64,000 nt of DNA from Devosia sp. YR412 (GCF_900110945.1 NZ_FOFL01000001.1:1116001-1180000), one strand, 5' to 3'. Shown: positions 10,001 through 17,364, numbered from the stretch's first letter. Translations and numbers: made by a program. Notes: generated from the sequence alone by a model not told the origin.

Positions 10001-10108
10001 GACTCGGATGCCCGAAGATCTCAAACGCCAAAGCAATTGAGAATTCGACACCCCCCGCGGGTGCATCTCAAGCATGCGACGGATGGTAATATCGATCACG
10101 TTAAACAC
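6980..10108 (-). CDS. SF1 helicase with N-terminal winged helix and C-terminal Vsr-like nuclease (CnuH-like)
   Basis: First gene of the operon, 1042 residues with a GTG start (10108) and a weak ribosome site; an ATG at 10075 is an alternative. Residues 1-66 look like a winged helix. A helicase core of the UPF1/DNA2 group follows: Walker A GPPGTGKS (379-386), motif II DEASQCD (656-662), motif III GDPMQL (680-685), motif V TIDKFQGGEADV (854-865), and motif VI RRLNVAISRARA (889-900). A spacer of about 230 residues separates motifs I and II. The last 110 residues carry a Vsr/DUF559-type nuclease: LDFAL (D968), then IEVDGRRWH (E981), then a RRDAEMAGRGWSVMRFW helix-strand pair. It may unwind and cut nucleic acid for the system; whether RNA or DNA is not decidable here. 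The downstream coiled-coil gene overlaps its 3' end. Confidence 0.85.
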   Translation of the reverse strand: MFNVIDITIRRMLEMHPRGVSNSQLLWRLRSSGIRVAPSDLLDGLNALVQRGEVRHNPDGRWSVIRVPAAQNQKEPRDVNVQNAGKAGVLYGVSASVRSVPTEPPETAPEIEDGRLPDLRALLTYYAATQRQDPRGQIEEYGDRHGVAWQLFHARGHWWTDAEVRVPMERLPEAFREALVRRNTKSAAIGWPMTVFKTAEGDACVPGILVPVTWSIDGSDLRMVPEPLPPSINPAWLKRVARNSKWTADALSELLVSDEAPGLGEIGDRIRNGLATLGGGVLSPGGLAMEMTLGEPGIRNAAGVFLAEDRSFTKGTANDLETLVGLPEAALTETSLFAALTGQTTDATGVHPLPVSDLTDSQLDAADTALSQRLTVVQGPPGTGKSQLILTLIASAVANGSSVLFAAKNHQALDEVESRLQDVVPDLPLLIRGRDSEGERDVSFLDVLNHLAREPTRSGQQVSALDAQSLSVLDRSASKAQGRRDAKLLNDAHLQLSELTERNFARSEARVSPVARWIAELGALFKRRKAGSLADRLSADATEAEVIRRRSELSLLISNLEQAEKTPSSDGDDVEANKRLLLATSQDLTRPTVEQGQWLADRSGDLQFKGTKRARGLTPEDARAVLKNRPVWAMSTLSVPARIPLVPALFDYVIFDEASQCDIASALPLMARARHAIVVGDPMQLRFIPSLGNRTEHSLMDAAGLPQTRRFDYAQSSNSLFDFAARRPLAVRHFLRDQFRSAPEIVNYLNDDFYNGRLVNRREDDHFRTPRDYKPGLAWEDVQGQTRFDEGGTANPREAQRICEILLRLSADATFSGSVGVLSPFNAQVGHIQREVNTRLTAEQKSKIALRISTIDKFQGGEADVIIFSLVLTDMAPMNAKSFIQKERRRLNVAISRARAVCIVVGDLAYAQRCGIKHVQYLAQRASGVRTTPRAPFDSLWERRMDTAMRERGLNPIPQYPVGSKSLDFALDPDGAKINIEVDGRRWHVDQDGERKISDRRRDAEMAGRGWSVMRFWVHELADDMGACIDRIERKYAELKRG

Positions 10109-10774
10109 TTAATCTGGAATAATTCAGCACACTATTGTCGAGCGTGTCGTCTCGCAACGCAGCATTCGCGATACGCACCGGAATATTGCCTCAAGCGTCT
10201 GCTAAAGCTTGAAGATCTGTGCTTGTGAGAACCTTAAGCTGACCGCGAAAAGCTCATTGAGGTGGGAAACTATCACGCTCGTTCATTTAGTCCCAGCTCA
10301 ACCTAGGCATCTCCCGCGCAGTTTCCAGCTCCCCCACCCGCTACCAGTCACAGCAAACGCTACAGCCCTAAGCCTATAAGGAGCGGCGCAAAGGTACTTT
10401 GGCCTGCACAATCACCTAGCGTAACGCTGTATTATCAAGAGCCTGCCCCCTGATAATGCCACTCTGAGCTGTCTCATCCTCTCAGAAGCTGAGCTCTGCT
10501 ACACTACACTCCCACAATCTAGCTACCTACCTCGATCCGCTTTCCCTTACGTTCGCCGCTCTTGTAGACAATGCCCTTAACTGCTCGCGACACTTCGAGC
10601 ATTCACACTGCATAATCCACACTCAGCAACTCCACTGCAGTTCAGTCAGAACTTGAGTAGCAGAGCGCAGACAGCTAAGGTTTTGCGGCACCTTCTCATG
10701 TGCAGCTAACGGCGCCTTCCTGACGAAACAAATTGGCTGCAACGATGAATCGTATCTCCTCAAAAGGAGAGTTC
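10109..10774. other. Long gene-free gap upstream of the defence operon
   Basis: These 666 bp between two divergent genes hold no convincing reading frame on either strand; the one short open frame (10037-10228) has neither a ribosome site nor a protein-like composition. The gap is less GC-rich than the chromosome. It must hold the promoters of both the helicase-led operon and the PD-(D/E)XK nuclease gene. Two small inverted repeats sit side by side in the middle and are listed separately. I see no clear sigma-70 hexamer pair. Confidence 0.5.
10418..10457. promoter_or_regulatory. Adjacent inverted repeats, possible operator
   Basis: A short palindrome AGCG-TAA-CGCT (10418-10428) is followed at once by ATTATCA (10431-10437) and its exact inverse TGATAAT (10451-10457) across a 13 bp spacer. 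They lie in the gap between the divergent defence operon and nuclease gene, where a regulator would bind. No regulator gene is visible next to them, so function is a guess. Confidence 0.3.
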
Positions 10775-11869
10775 ATGAGCAATCAACTTGTCCCGATCGG
10801 CACTGCATCTACCGCCTATGCCGATCATTACATGCTACCTCGGCTCGACGTCGTACCGCTGGTTCCAGAAGCCGTGCTTCGTCGCCACAAGGTCTATGTC
10901 CCTACCGATCTGAGGTTTCGAAGCGCCGCCCGCCTTCTCCAGGCCCTTTGGCGCAAAGATCGGAACCTCTCTATTGGCTCTTACATTGACGGCAACGACA
11001 AAAGGCACAAGCTAGGGTCACGCCTAGCGCCGGCAAACGCAGCAGCAGGCGCCAATTTCCTCTCGCCTGCGATTGTTGAGGTGGTGCGCCGATCACTCAT
11101 TTTCCGAGAGATCGGAGCACTCTTTGAAGTCGAACGCCTCACCAGCAACCTGCTCTCGTCAATGCCTTTGACATTCAATCTGTTCGCTGCTTTGAAGCTC
11201 GATTTGGATGCGGCAAGCCGTTTCATCGCAACGCTTCTACCGGGCACTTTGGTCGAGGTAGAGGACATTCGGTTCGAGCACTCCCCGGGTCGTGGCAACG
11301 CACTTTTCACCGGCGACTACACCGCCTTTGACGTCATCATCAGAGGACGGACGCCCCTAGGGCAGCGCGGTTTCATAGCCGTTGAAGTCAAATACTCCGA
11401 AGGGATGTTCGAGCCGGCCCCAAGCGTCATCAACCCAAGACACTTTGCGATTTCCAATGAGGCACGCCTCTTCGTCGATTTGGAAGCCGTGGAGGTCTCG
11501 AAGTCTCCATATCAGCAACTCTTTCGTGAGCACTGCCTCGCTCAAAGCATGCTCGATGCCGAACTTTATGATGTCGGCTGGTTCATGCTGATCGGCCCTA
11601 ATGACAACCATCTGGTTCAGAACGCAGCTAAGGCCTACGCCGATTGCCTCGACCAGACCCAAGACGGTGTGGTCCGGTTCGTCAACTGCACTCTCGAGGA
11701 GTGCTTCGACACTATGGTTGAGATCGGCGACAGGGAGCTCGGCTTTGCCCTCAGCCGCCGGTACACGGACTTCCACCAGGTGGCAGGAGAGATCGAACTG
11801 TCGGCCGCCCCCCTTCCCACCGGCCGCTCACGCGGCCGCACCAAGAAGCCCGCTGCCCTGCCCGCATAG
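10775..11869 (+). CDS. PGN_0703-like PD-(D/E)XK nuclease superfamily protein
   Basis: The ATG at 10775 is preferred over an upstream in-frame TTG at 10733, because AAAGGAGA (10763-10770) sits at proper spacing; this gives 364 residues. The nuclease core is readable: LLSSMPLTFNLF is the typical entry motif of the PGN_0703-like group. Then come E168, the FTGDYTAFDV segment (D186), and AVEVKYSE with E204 and K206, which complete a D-ExK site. Such proteins occur as solitary nucleases and in conflict islands; substrate and partners are not known from sequence. It is divergent from the defence operon and could belong to it or to the island's mobile backbone. The Lys/Arg/Pro-rich tail is probably disordered. 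Confidence 0.75.
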   Translation: MSNQLVPIGTASTAYADHYMLPRLDVVPLVPEAVLRRHKVYVPTDLRFRSAARLLQALWRKDRNLSIGSYIDGNDKRHKLGSRLAPANAAAGANFLSPAIVEVVRRSLIFREIGALFEVERLTSNLLSSMPLTFNLFAALKLDLDAASRFIATLLPGTLVEVEDIRFEHSPGRGNALFTGDYTAFDVIIRGRTPLGQRGFIAVEVKYSEGMFEPAPSVINPRHFAISNEARLFVDLEAVEVSKSPYQQLFREHCLAQSMLDAELYDVGWFMLIGPNDNHLVQNAAKAYADCLDQTQDGVVRFVNCTLEECFDTMVEIGDRELGFALSRRYTDFHQVAGEIELSAAPLPTGRSRGRTKKPAALPA

Positions 11870-11943
11870 CCCGTCGTTTCTCGGCAGATCTTGGTCGCCG
11901 CTCTCAGAGCGGACGGCCACATCATGGCCAATAAGGATTCTCT

Positions 11944-12417
11944 ATGATTAGTTCTAAAGCTCTTATCGCCTGTGCCATCATTGCGACCGCTCATATGCTA
12001 GCACCGCAGGCCAATGCCCAGAGTCGCCTTCCTCCTTCGGTCAGCGCTACTACATTCACGCTGGGTCTGATGCTTGGCTGCGTTGTCCGAGCACAGACCT
12101 ACCTAGAGGTTAGTAGGGCAAACCTTGCAGCGGCCGGGCTTGACCTCCCGCCGACTTATGGAGATCTGGACCTCGTTATCGGTGTTCATACCGCCCCCTT
12201 TGTAGCAGACCTCAACCAGGCCCTTTCTTCGCTATCAGGCTCGGACTACAACGCTGCGCTTCAAGACAAACTGATCTCTGACATCGCGCGTCTTGAATAT
12301 GGCAGCCCCTATGGCGGCGCCGCCATGTACAATGAGAGTTGGGGGCAGATGGCGGCTTGTGGGTATCAATTCCACATTCATGGGATCTATGCCGCATATC
12401 CCCCCACTTCACCTTAG
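11944..12417 (+). CDS. Small secreted protein, unknown function
   Basis: The 157-residue product begins with a clear Sec signal peptide: a hydrophobic stretch from about residue 5 to 20, ending in the cleavage-like NAQA/QS region near residue 25. The mature part is about 130 residues with two cysteines (near residues 49 and 138 of the precursor) and aromatic residues towards the end. AAGGA stands ahead of the ATG. It lies 74 bp after the nuclease gene on the same strand and could be co-transcribed. I recognise no family. A periplasmic location is the only supported statement. Confidence 0.6.
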   Translation: MISSKALIACAIIATAHMLAPQANAQSRLPPSVSATTFTLGLMLGCVVRAQTYLEVSRANLAAAGLDLPPTYGDLDLVIGVHTAPFVADLNQALSSLSGSDYNAALQDKLISDIARLEYGSPYGGAAMYNESWGQMAACGYQFHIHGIYAAYPPTSP

Positions 12418-12636
12418 GGCAGTGCCGCCGTTCGGTCTTAGCTGGCCTCAGCATAGGTGACACTCCAACCTTAGCCAGCGGCTTCGCTGGTAATCTAGCA
12501 GTGAAGCCGACAGATTCGGTACTGGTTGATGTATCGCTGCAGCCTTGATCAACGGCTACGTCCCCCGGGCCTAGCCGATTGACGAAAGTTCTGGCTACTT
12601 TCCTTGAAGCTCCTGCCACCCGCTTTGGAGCGCCAG

Positions 12637-13566
12637 ATGCCTACGCCAGCCCCCTCGCCTCGCGACCTTCATGCAGATGTGACACGCGAGCTTATCGCTG
12701 CGATCGAACGCGGTACGGGCACTTTCGTGATGCCTTGGCATATGGACAGCGCACGACTCCATCTGCCGATCAACGCCCTAACTGGAAAGGCCTATTCCGG
12801 CATAAATATACTAAGTCTTTGGATCGCAGCACGACGATCAAATTTCACTCACCCAATTTGGGCCACATATCGGCAGTGGGCGGAATGTGGCGCACAAGTT
12901 CTTAAGGGCGAACGAGCGGTGACGGTGGTCTTCTACAAAGAGCACGAGGCGGAGCCAGATCCAAACGATCCGAAAGACACCGGTCGGCGCCGTCTCGCGA
13001 GAGCTTCCCATGTCTTTAATGCAGAACAAGTTGCAGGCTATCTACCTGCCACACCCTCTATGCCCATCACGACAAACGGACAGCTAGAGCGGCTTGAGGA
13101 GGTCGATAGGTTCATCGAAACCACTGAGGCAAAAATTCGGTACTCAGGCGACCGCGCCTACTACGACCCAAAGTCCGATCTCATCCAGATACCCGCGCTT
13201 GAATGTTTCATGGGGACGACAACCAGCACCGTTACGGAATCTTTCTACTCCGTGGCCTTCCATGAGCTCGTTCACTGGTCGGGTGCCCGCAACCGACTTG
13301 ACAGGGAGTTCGGCGAACGGTTCGGCGACCATGCCTACTGCGCCGAGGAACTCGTGGCCGAGCTCGGCGCGGCATTTCTCTGCGCGGAATTTGGCATCAC
13401 TAATGTCCCGCGCCCAGATCACGCCCAGTATCTCACCCACTGGCTCGGTATGTTCAGGCAGGACAGTCGAGCAATCTTCGTCGCCGCAGCGCGCGCCGCC
13501 GAAGCGGTTCGGTTCCTAAGAAGCGTCGACAAACCGCAGGGCCAAATTATCGGCTCGCCTCACTAG
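12637..13566 (+). CDS. ArdC-family antirestriction protein (ssDNA-binding plus zincin-like domain)
   Basis: The ATG at 12637 is chosen over a TTG at 12604, because TTGGAG precedes it at good spacing; this gives 309 residues. The N-terminal half has the ArdC/TraC-primase-like ssDNA-binding domain: MPWHM, then INALTGKAYSGINILSLW, then WATYRQWAECGAQVLKGERAV. The C-terminal half is a zincin-like peptidase with HELVHWSG (H209, E210, H213) and a downstream AEELVAELGAAF helix that supplies the third ligand. ArdC proteins travel on plasmids and integrative elements and protect incoming DNA from restriction. It converges on the integrase gene, overlapping it by 20 bp, so both are likely backbone genes of the element. 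Confidence 0.85.
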   Translation: MPTPAPSPRDLHADVTRELIAAIERGTGTFVMPWHMDSARLHLPINALTGKAYSGINILSLWIAARRSNFTHPIWATYRQWAECGAQVLKGERAVTVVFYKEHEAEPDPNDPKDTGRRRLARASHVFNAEQVAGYLPATPSMPITTNGQLERLEEVDRFIETTEAKIRYSGDRAYYDPKSDLIQIPALECFMGTTTSTVTESFYSVAFHELVHWSGARNRLDREFGERFGDHAYCAEELVAELGAAFLCAEFGITNVPRPDHAQYLTHWLGMFRQDSRAIFVAAARAAEAVRFLRSVDKPQGQIIGSPH

Positions 13567-15244
13567 GCTTTGGGGCCCACCTGACGCGAAAATCAATCGC
13601 CTCTATGCCCGCCACAAGCTGCTCCATCGACAGCCCGTGGCTGTAGCGCGCAGTCTCACCAGGCGTCGCGTGGCCCGTCAGTTCATCGATCGCACTGATT
13701 GGCACACCCGCCCGTTGCATTAAGGTTGTGGCGGTATGTCGGAAGCTATGGAAGTCCAGGCCCTTGCGGTATAGCCCCACATCCCTCCGGTAGCGAGTGA
13801 ACCACTTCGAAAAGGCATGTCCAAACCGCTGATCGGCGCCGCCGGGGGTAAAATCAAACAAGAAGGTTTGTCCTGCCTCTTTACGTTCGCTAACGAGCTT
13901 CATGAGACCCAGCGAAATCAACTGCGTGTGTACCGGAACTTTGCGAACAGCGTTGCGGTTCTTGAGCTTTCGCGGCGGTTTAGCGTTGATATCGAATATC
14001 CAATATCCTTCAACACGTCGGATGTCCTCGAGGTGGAGCTGCGCGATCTCTTCTTGCCGCAGTCCTGAGTAAACCGCGATGAGCGGTAGCCAGTACCGCT
14101 CATCTTTAATAATGTGGTCGCCAGCAATCGATCTGCGCCCTGCTGAATGGCTACCCGTCCAGACAGGCGTCTCGAAAAGGCGTTCCAGCTCTTCATCAAG
14201 CCACATGTCACGCTGTTCATTGGCCCTTAGCGCACTTGGGAACGCGAAGCCAAGGAAGGGGTTCTCTGAGGCGATGTCCTCTATTATTGCCCACCGCCAA
14301 AGTGCACTGGCCGCAGAAAAATGGCGCTTCACTGTTCGTGTGGAAAGCCGCTCAAATAAACCTTCGCGCTGCTTGTCGATAGAGAGGATTTCGCTGGTCC
14401 GGAGCCCCCGGAACAGAGCAGCTTTGCCATAATCAGCCGGCAGATCCTGTAGAGTTTCCTTGAACGCCCGTGCTTCCTTTCGACCGATTTGCATCAAGTC
14501 GCCGTCGCCACACACGTCCACCAAAAGGGAATACGTCTTTCGAGCCTGGGACAATGTCTGCGCGTCCCAGATCCGGTCTTTGGTCTGATGCGCGAGAAAG
14601 ACTTCGGATGCCTGTGAAATAATTGCCGACTTTCTGCTGGGCTGCTTCGACGTTGGCAGTGCAGAAGTGACCGCAATGCGCTCCTCGGCTTCCACTCTTC
14701 GACGAGGTTGCAGTAACGCGTCGGCTGGCGAATAGCCGAAATCCCCGCTGAGCCGGGCTTCGACATTTTTGGTCGCGTCCAGGCCAGCCCTCATCAGAAC
14801 CTGCTCGATCTGACGGCGCTCTAGCGCGCTGACTTCTTTTCCAAGCTTCGCTATTGCGACTGACGCCGCAAGCGACGCGAAAGTGTAGTCCCCCCGACCA
14901 AGTTCGGACTTGAGAAGCTCCCTATGGTCGGCAAGATCGAGAAGCTGTGCCGCCTGTTCGTCGACTGTCAAAGGAGGGGCAGTCAGCCGGTTCAAATTGT
15001 CGATCTGAGCTACGACTGCGTAGAACTCGCTGACGATTTTGGCCACGTCGTCGTCGCTCAGCATCTTGCTCTCCAAGGCGGCAAAGAGGGCTTCAGTCCG
15101 AATGTATAGATACTTACTTCGTAGGCGTCCAAGCCGATGGTCACAGGTTTTGAGACTGCCGGTAATTTCGCGGCGGCCTAAGCGCCCTGTGAGGTGCTGC
15201 GGCACTCGGCGGCGGAAGTGTAACCACCCCCCGCGACGCACCAC
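13547..15244 (-). CDS. Tyrosine recombinase/integrase of the island
   Basis: A GTG at 15244 with AAAGGAAG seven bases ahead is preferred to a TTG at 15262; the product has 565 residues. The N-terminus (WLHFRRRVPQHL...ITGSLKT) is the short DUF6538-like domain common in alphaproteobacterial integrases, followed by a SAM-like core-binding region. The catalytic domain shows SGLRQEEIAQL (first Arg), HSFRHT (His499, Arg502), TGHATP (His525) and the nucleophile in ARYSHG (Tyr534), so it looks intact. It faces away from the tRNA-Gln gene and its start is 120 bp from that gene's 3' end. This is the expected place for the enzyme that integrates and excises the element. Confidence 0.92.
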   Translation of the reverse strand: MVRRGGWLHFRRRVPQHLTGRLGRREITGSLKTCDHRLGRLRSKYLYIRTEALFAALESKMLSDDDVAKIVSEFYAVVAQIDNLNRLTAPPLTVDEQAAQLLDLADHRELLKSELGRGDYTFASLAASVAIAKLGKEVSALERRQIEQVLMRAGLDATKNVEARLSGDFGYSPADALLQPRRRVEAEERIAVTSALPTSKQPSRKSAIISQASEVFLAHQTKDRIWDAQTLSQARKTYSLLVDVCGDGDLMQIGRKEARAFKETLQDLPADYGKAALFRGLRTSEILSIDKQREGLFERLSTRTVKRHFSAASALWRWAIIEDIASENPFLGFAFPSALRANEQRDMWLDEELERLFETPVWTGSHSAGRRSIAGDHIIKDERYWLPLIAVYSGLRQEEIAQLHLEDIRRVEGYWIFDINAKPPRKLKNRNAVRKVPVHTQLISLGLMKLVSERKEAGQTFLFDFTPGGADQRFGHAFSKWFTRYRRDVGLYRKGLDFHSFRHTATTLMQRAGVPISAIDELTGHATPGETARYSHGLSMEQLVAGIEAIDFRVRWAPKPSEASR

Positions 15245-15363
15245 ATTGGAGCTTCCTTTCAAGTCAGTTCCCCAGCCATCTGTGTAGCAGACTTGTGTAG
15301 CAAGTCGCTGATTGGCCTAGCATTTTTGGAGAACCGTAAGCAGCTCAATGGCTTAGGGCAAGT

Positions 15364-15438
15364 TGGCTGGGGTGCCAGGATTCGAACCTGGGAATGTCGG
15401 TACCAAAAACCGATGCCTTACCACTTGGCGACACCCCA
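15364..15438 (-). tRNA. tRNA-Gln (UUG)
   Basis: A full cloverleaf is readable on the minus strand, 75 nt including an encoded CCA. The acceptor stem is TGGGGTG/CACCCCA with discriminator G, the anticodon arm is TCGGT-TTTTGGT-ACCGA with anticodon TTG, and the T arm contains GTTCGAATC. The 3' end lies at 15364 and abuts the island, so it is the likely integration site. Confidence 0.95.
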
Positions 15439-15614
15439 CCGTGGCGCGGTTCCTACACGGTTTAACCGTGCTTCGCAACACACCGGAAACACCCGCAAAA
15501 ACCCTGTGCGAGACGCTTGAACGCCAGCCCAAGCGCGGCTATAACCCGGCCCATCGCGACGGACAGCACAGGCCGCAAGGCCACGCTATCATGGATCCCG
15601 TGTCGCTTTCCTGA

Positions 15615-15691
15615 CGGAGTATAGCGCAGCCTGGTAGCGCACCTGCTTCGGGAGCAGGGGGTCGAGTGTTCGAATCACTCTACTCCGACCA
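15615..15691 (+). tRNA. tRNA-Pro (CGG)
   Basis: A 77 nt cloverleaf with encoded CCA: acceptor CGGAGTA/TACTCCG, anticodon arm CCTGC-TTCGGGA-GCAGG with anticodon CGG, and T-loop TTCGAATC. It is followed within 4 nt by a strong terminator. The 176 bp between it and the divergent tRNA-Gln show no gene. Confidence 0.95.
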
Positions 15692-15694
15692 ATC

Positions 15695-15725
15695 AAGCCC
15701 GGCTTCCTTGGAAGCCGGGCTTTTT
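15695..15725 (+). terminator. Rho-independent terminator of tRNA-Pro
   Basis: A perfect 13 bp stem (AAGCCCGGCTTCC / GGAAGCCGGGCTT) with a 2 nt loop is followed by a T-run. It lies just downstream of tRNA-Pro and ahead of the 3' end of the converging nucleoside hydrolase gene. Confidence 0.9.
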
Positions 15726-15731
15726 GTTGGC

Positions 15732-16682
15732 TTAGCGCGACAGCGTCGCGCGATAATGCTGCAGCACTTTTTCCGCCTCGACCGCGATACACACCAGCTG
15801 CGCCGGGCGGTCGGCCCAGGGGGACGGGCCGTTTTTGCGGGTGGAGGGCATCTGGATGGTTTGGCCGGCGGCAATGCCTTCGGTCAGGACGACGACCGGG
15901 CCCTCGCGGGTTTCGAACCATTCGGGATGCAGGAGATAGGTCACGGCCAGCAGGTCATGGCCGACGACGCCGGCGAGACCCATGACGTTCATGTAGAATT
16001 TGGCGTAGTGGTCCGACATCTGCGCCAGAAGTTCGCCATTGGCGCCGACTTCGGCCGACAGCGTGGCCAGATAATCGGAGGTCAGGATGATGTCATGGGT
16101 GACGTCGAGGCCGACCACGACAACCTTCCAACTGGCGGCAAAAATCTCGTCGGCGGCGACCGGGTCGCCATGGATATTGGCTTCGGCCGCAGGGGAAATA
16201 TTGCCGCTGCGGCCCTGGTAGCCGAAGGCGCCGCCCATGATGATGACCTGCTTGGCCATGCCGGCAATGGCTGGGTCCTGCCGTAGAGCCAGCGCCAGGT
16301 TGGTCATGCGGCCGACGGCGATGATGGTCACTTCGCCGGGGTGGGCGCGGATCGTGTCGATGATGAACTGGCTGGCAGTGCCGGCCTGCAGCCCGTCTTC
16401 GCTGACTGCGGGAATCTTGATATCGCCCAGGCCATTGACCCCATGCACGATAACCGGCTCGGGCTTGCTGACGCCGTCCAGCGTCTCGCCCGCGCCGCGG
16501 ATCACCGGGGCGCTGATGTCGAACTGCTGGCGCAGGAACAGCGCATTGCGCGTCGTGGTGGCGATATCGGCATTGCCGACCACGGTGGTGATCCCGAGCA
16601 ATTCCACTTCGGCCAGCTTGCTCAGATAGAGCAGCGCCATGGCATCGTCGATGCCGGGATCGGTGTCAAAAATAACCTTCAT
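15732..16682 (-). CDS. Inosine-uridine preferring nucleoside hydrolase family protein
   Basis: The start at 16682 (ATG with GGAAAG ahead) gives 316 residues, the usual length of the family; the longer frame upstream adds an unrelated tail. The calcium-binding DTDPGIDDA motif is at residues 6-14, and later family segments GVNGLGDIKIP and VVGHDLLAV, with the catalytic His, are present. The enzyme cleaves the N-glycosidic bond of nucleosides to a base plus ribose in the cytosol, for salvage. Substrate preference among pyrimidine and purine nucleosides cannot be read. It stands alone, with a 270 bp upstream gap. Confidence 0.9.
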   Translation of the reverse strand: MKVIFDTDPGIDDAMALLYLSKLAEVELLGITTVVGNADIATTTRNALFLRQQFDISAPVIRGAGETLDGVSKPEPVIVHGVNGLGDIKIPAVSEDGLQAGTASQFIIDTIRAHPGEVTIIAVGRMTNLALALRQDPAIAGMAKQVIIMGGAFGYQGRSGNISPAAEANIHGDPVAADEIFAASWKVVVVGLDVTHDIILTSDYLATLSAEVGANGELLAQMSDHYAKFYMNVMGLAGVVGHDLLAVTYLLHPEWFETREGPVVVLTEGIAAGQTIQMPSTRKNGPSPWADRPAQLVCIAVEAEKVLQHYRATLSR

Positions 16683-16953
16683 GTCGTCTTTCCATCCGGC
16701 AGCCCTTGCTGCCTCATCGATTGATATCTGGTGGGATCGCCTTCTAGGCAGTCTGGGCCAAAAGGACCAGCCCCCTGCCCGCACGGCCGGCCTGCCGGGA
16801 TGCCGACTATTGTACCAGTGAGCACAGCTAAAACTTAACGCTCACGCGACGCGTGATTGGGCAAATGGCTGCCGATCCGCTATTATTTGTACGGAACCGG
16901 ACCCTTTCCATGCTGATGCGCCTTTGCGAGCAGCGGGTCCGCCGGAGTCGATC

Positions 16954-17358
16954 GTGGCCTGCCCCGTCGCGCTTGCCGAACTGCTGGAATTGACCGCACG
17001 CAAATTGCATTCGCGCGGCCATGCCGGTGGGCTGTTTCCCGCCCAATGGGTCGCCCTGCGCTATTTTGCCAATGCGCCCGAGGCGCTGCGCACCGCCAGT
17101 GATCTGGCGCGGTTCCAGAGCCTCGCCAATGGTCCGGTCAGCCGCACTGTGCGGACGATGTTGCAGAAGGGCTTTGTCGCCAAGGCCGCCGACCAGCCCA
17201 AGGGGCGGGCGGAATTGCTGGAACTGACCGGCGCGGGGCAAGCGTTGCTGCAAAGCGATCCGACACTGGAGCTGCAGGCGGTGCTTGAAACCCTGCCGGA
17301 GGGCGAATGCGAAGCCTTCAGCCGCACGCTCGAGCAGATTGCGGCGCGGCTCCCCTGA
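16954..17358 (+). CDS. MarR-like winged-helix transcriptional regulator
   Basis: The product is about 134 residues from a GTG at 16954, which has GGAG six bases upstream; a TTG at 16924 would add ten residues. The central part reads as a MarR-type winged helix: FPAQWVALRYFANAPEALRTASDLARF, then a recognition-helix-like NGPVSRTVRTMLQKGFV, then a wing ending in RAELLELTGAGQALL. Helices at both ends would form the dimer interface. MarR proteins usually repress a neighbouring gene in response to small molecules; the divergent nucleoside hydrolase is the nearest candidate, but no operator is obvious. Confidence 0.75.
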   Translation: MACPVALAELLELTARKLHSRGHAGGLFPAQWVALRYFANAPEALRTASDLARFQSLANGPVSRTVRTMLQKGFVAKAADQPKGRAELLELTGAGQALLQSDPTLELQAVLETLPEGECEAFSRTLEQIAARLP

Positions 17359-17364
17359 AATGCA

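Larger units (their letters stand above)
1..15363. mobile_element. Right part of a probable integrative genomic island at tRNA-Gln
   Basis: Everything left of the tRNA-Gln 3' end is accessory: a five-gene defence-like operon, a PD-(D/E)XK nuclease, a small secreted protein, an ArdC antirestriction protein and a tyrosine integrase whose start lies about 120 bp from the tRNA. Integrases of this class commonly use tRNA 3' ends as attachment sites and leave the tRNA intact, which is the arrangement seen. The left end and the second att copy are not in the window; I found no duplicate of the tRNA-Gln 3' end between 1 and 15,363. The island call is inferred from this layout and from the switch to housekeeping genes on the other side. 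Confidence 0.6.

Noticed and set aside
1..10108. Zorya, Lamassu, Druantia or BREX as the identity of the operon
   Set aside because: There is no MotA/MotB-like ZorAB pair, SMC protein, methylase, PglZ phosphatase or BrxC-type ATPase; the McrB signature, DUF2357 protein and Hsp70 homologue fit CoCoNuT better.
10037..10228. Short open frame in the gap upstream of the defence operon
   Set aside because: It overlaps the helicase start on the other strand, has no ribosome site and no protein-like pattern.
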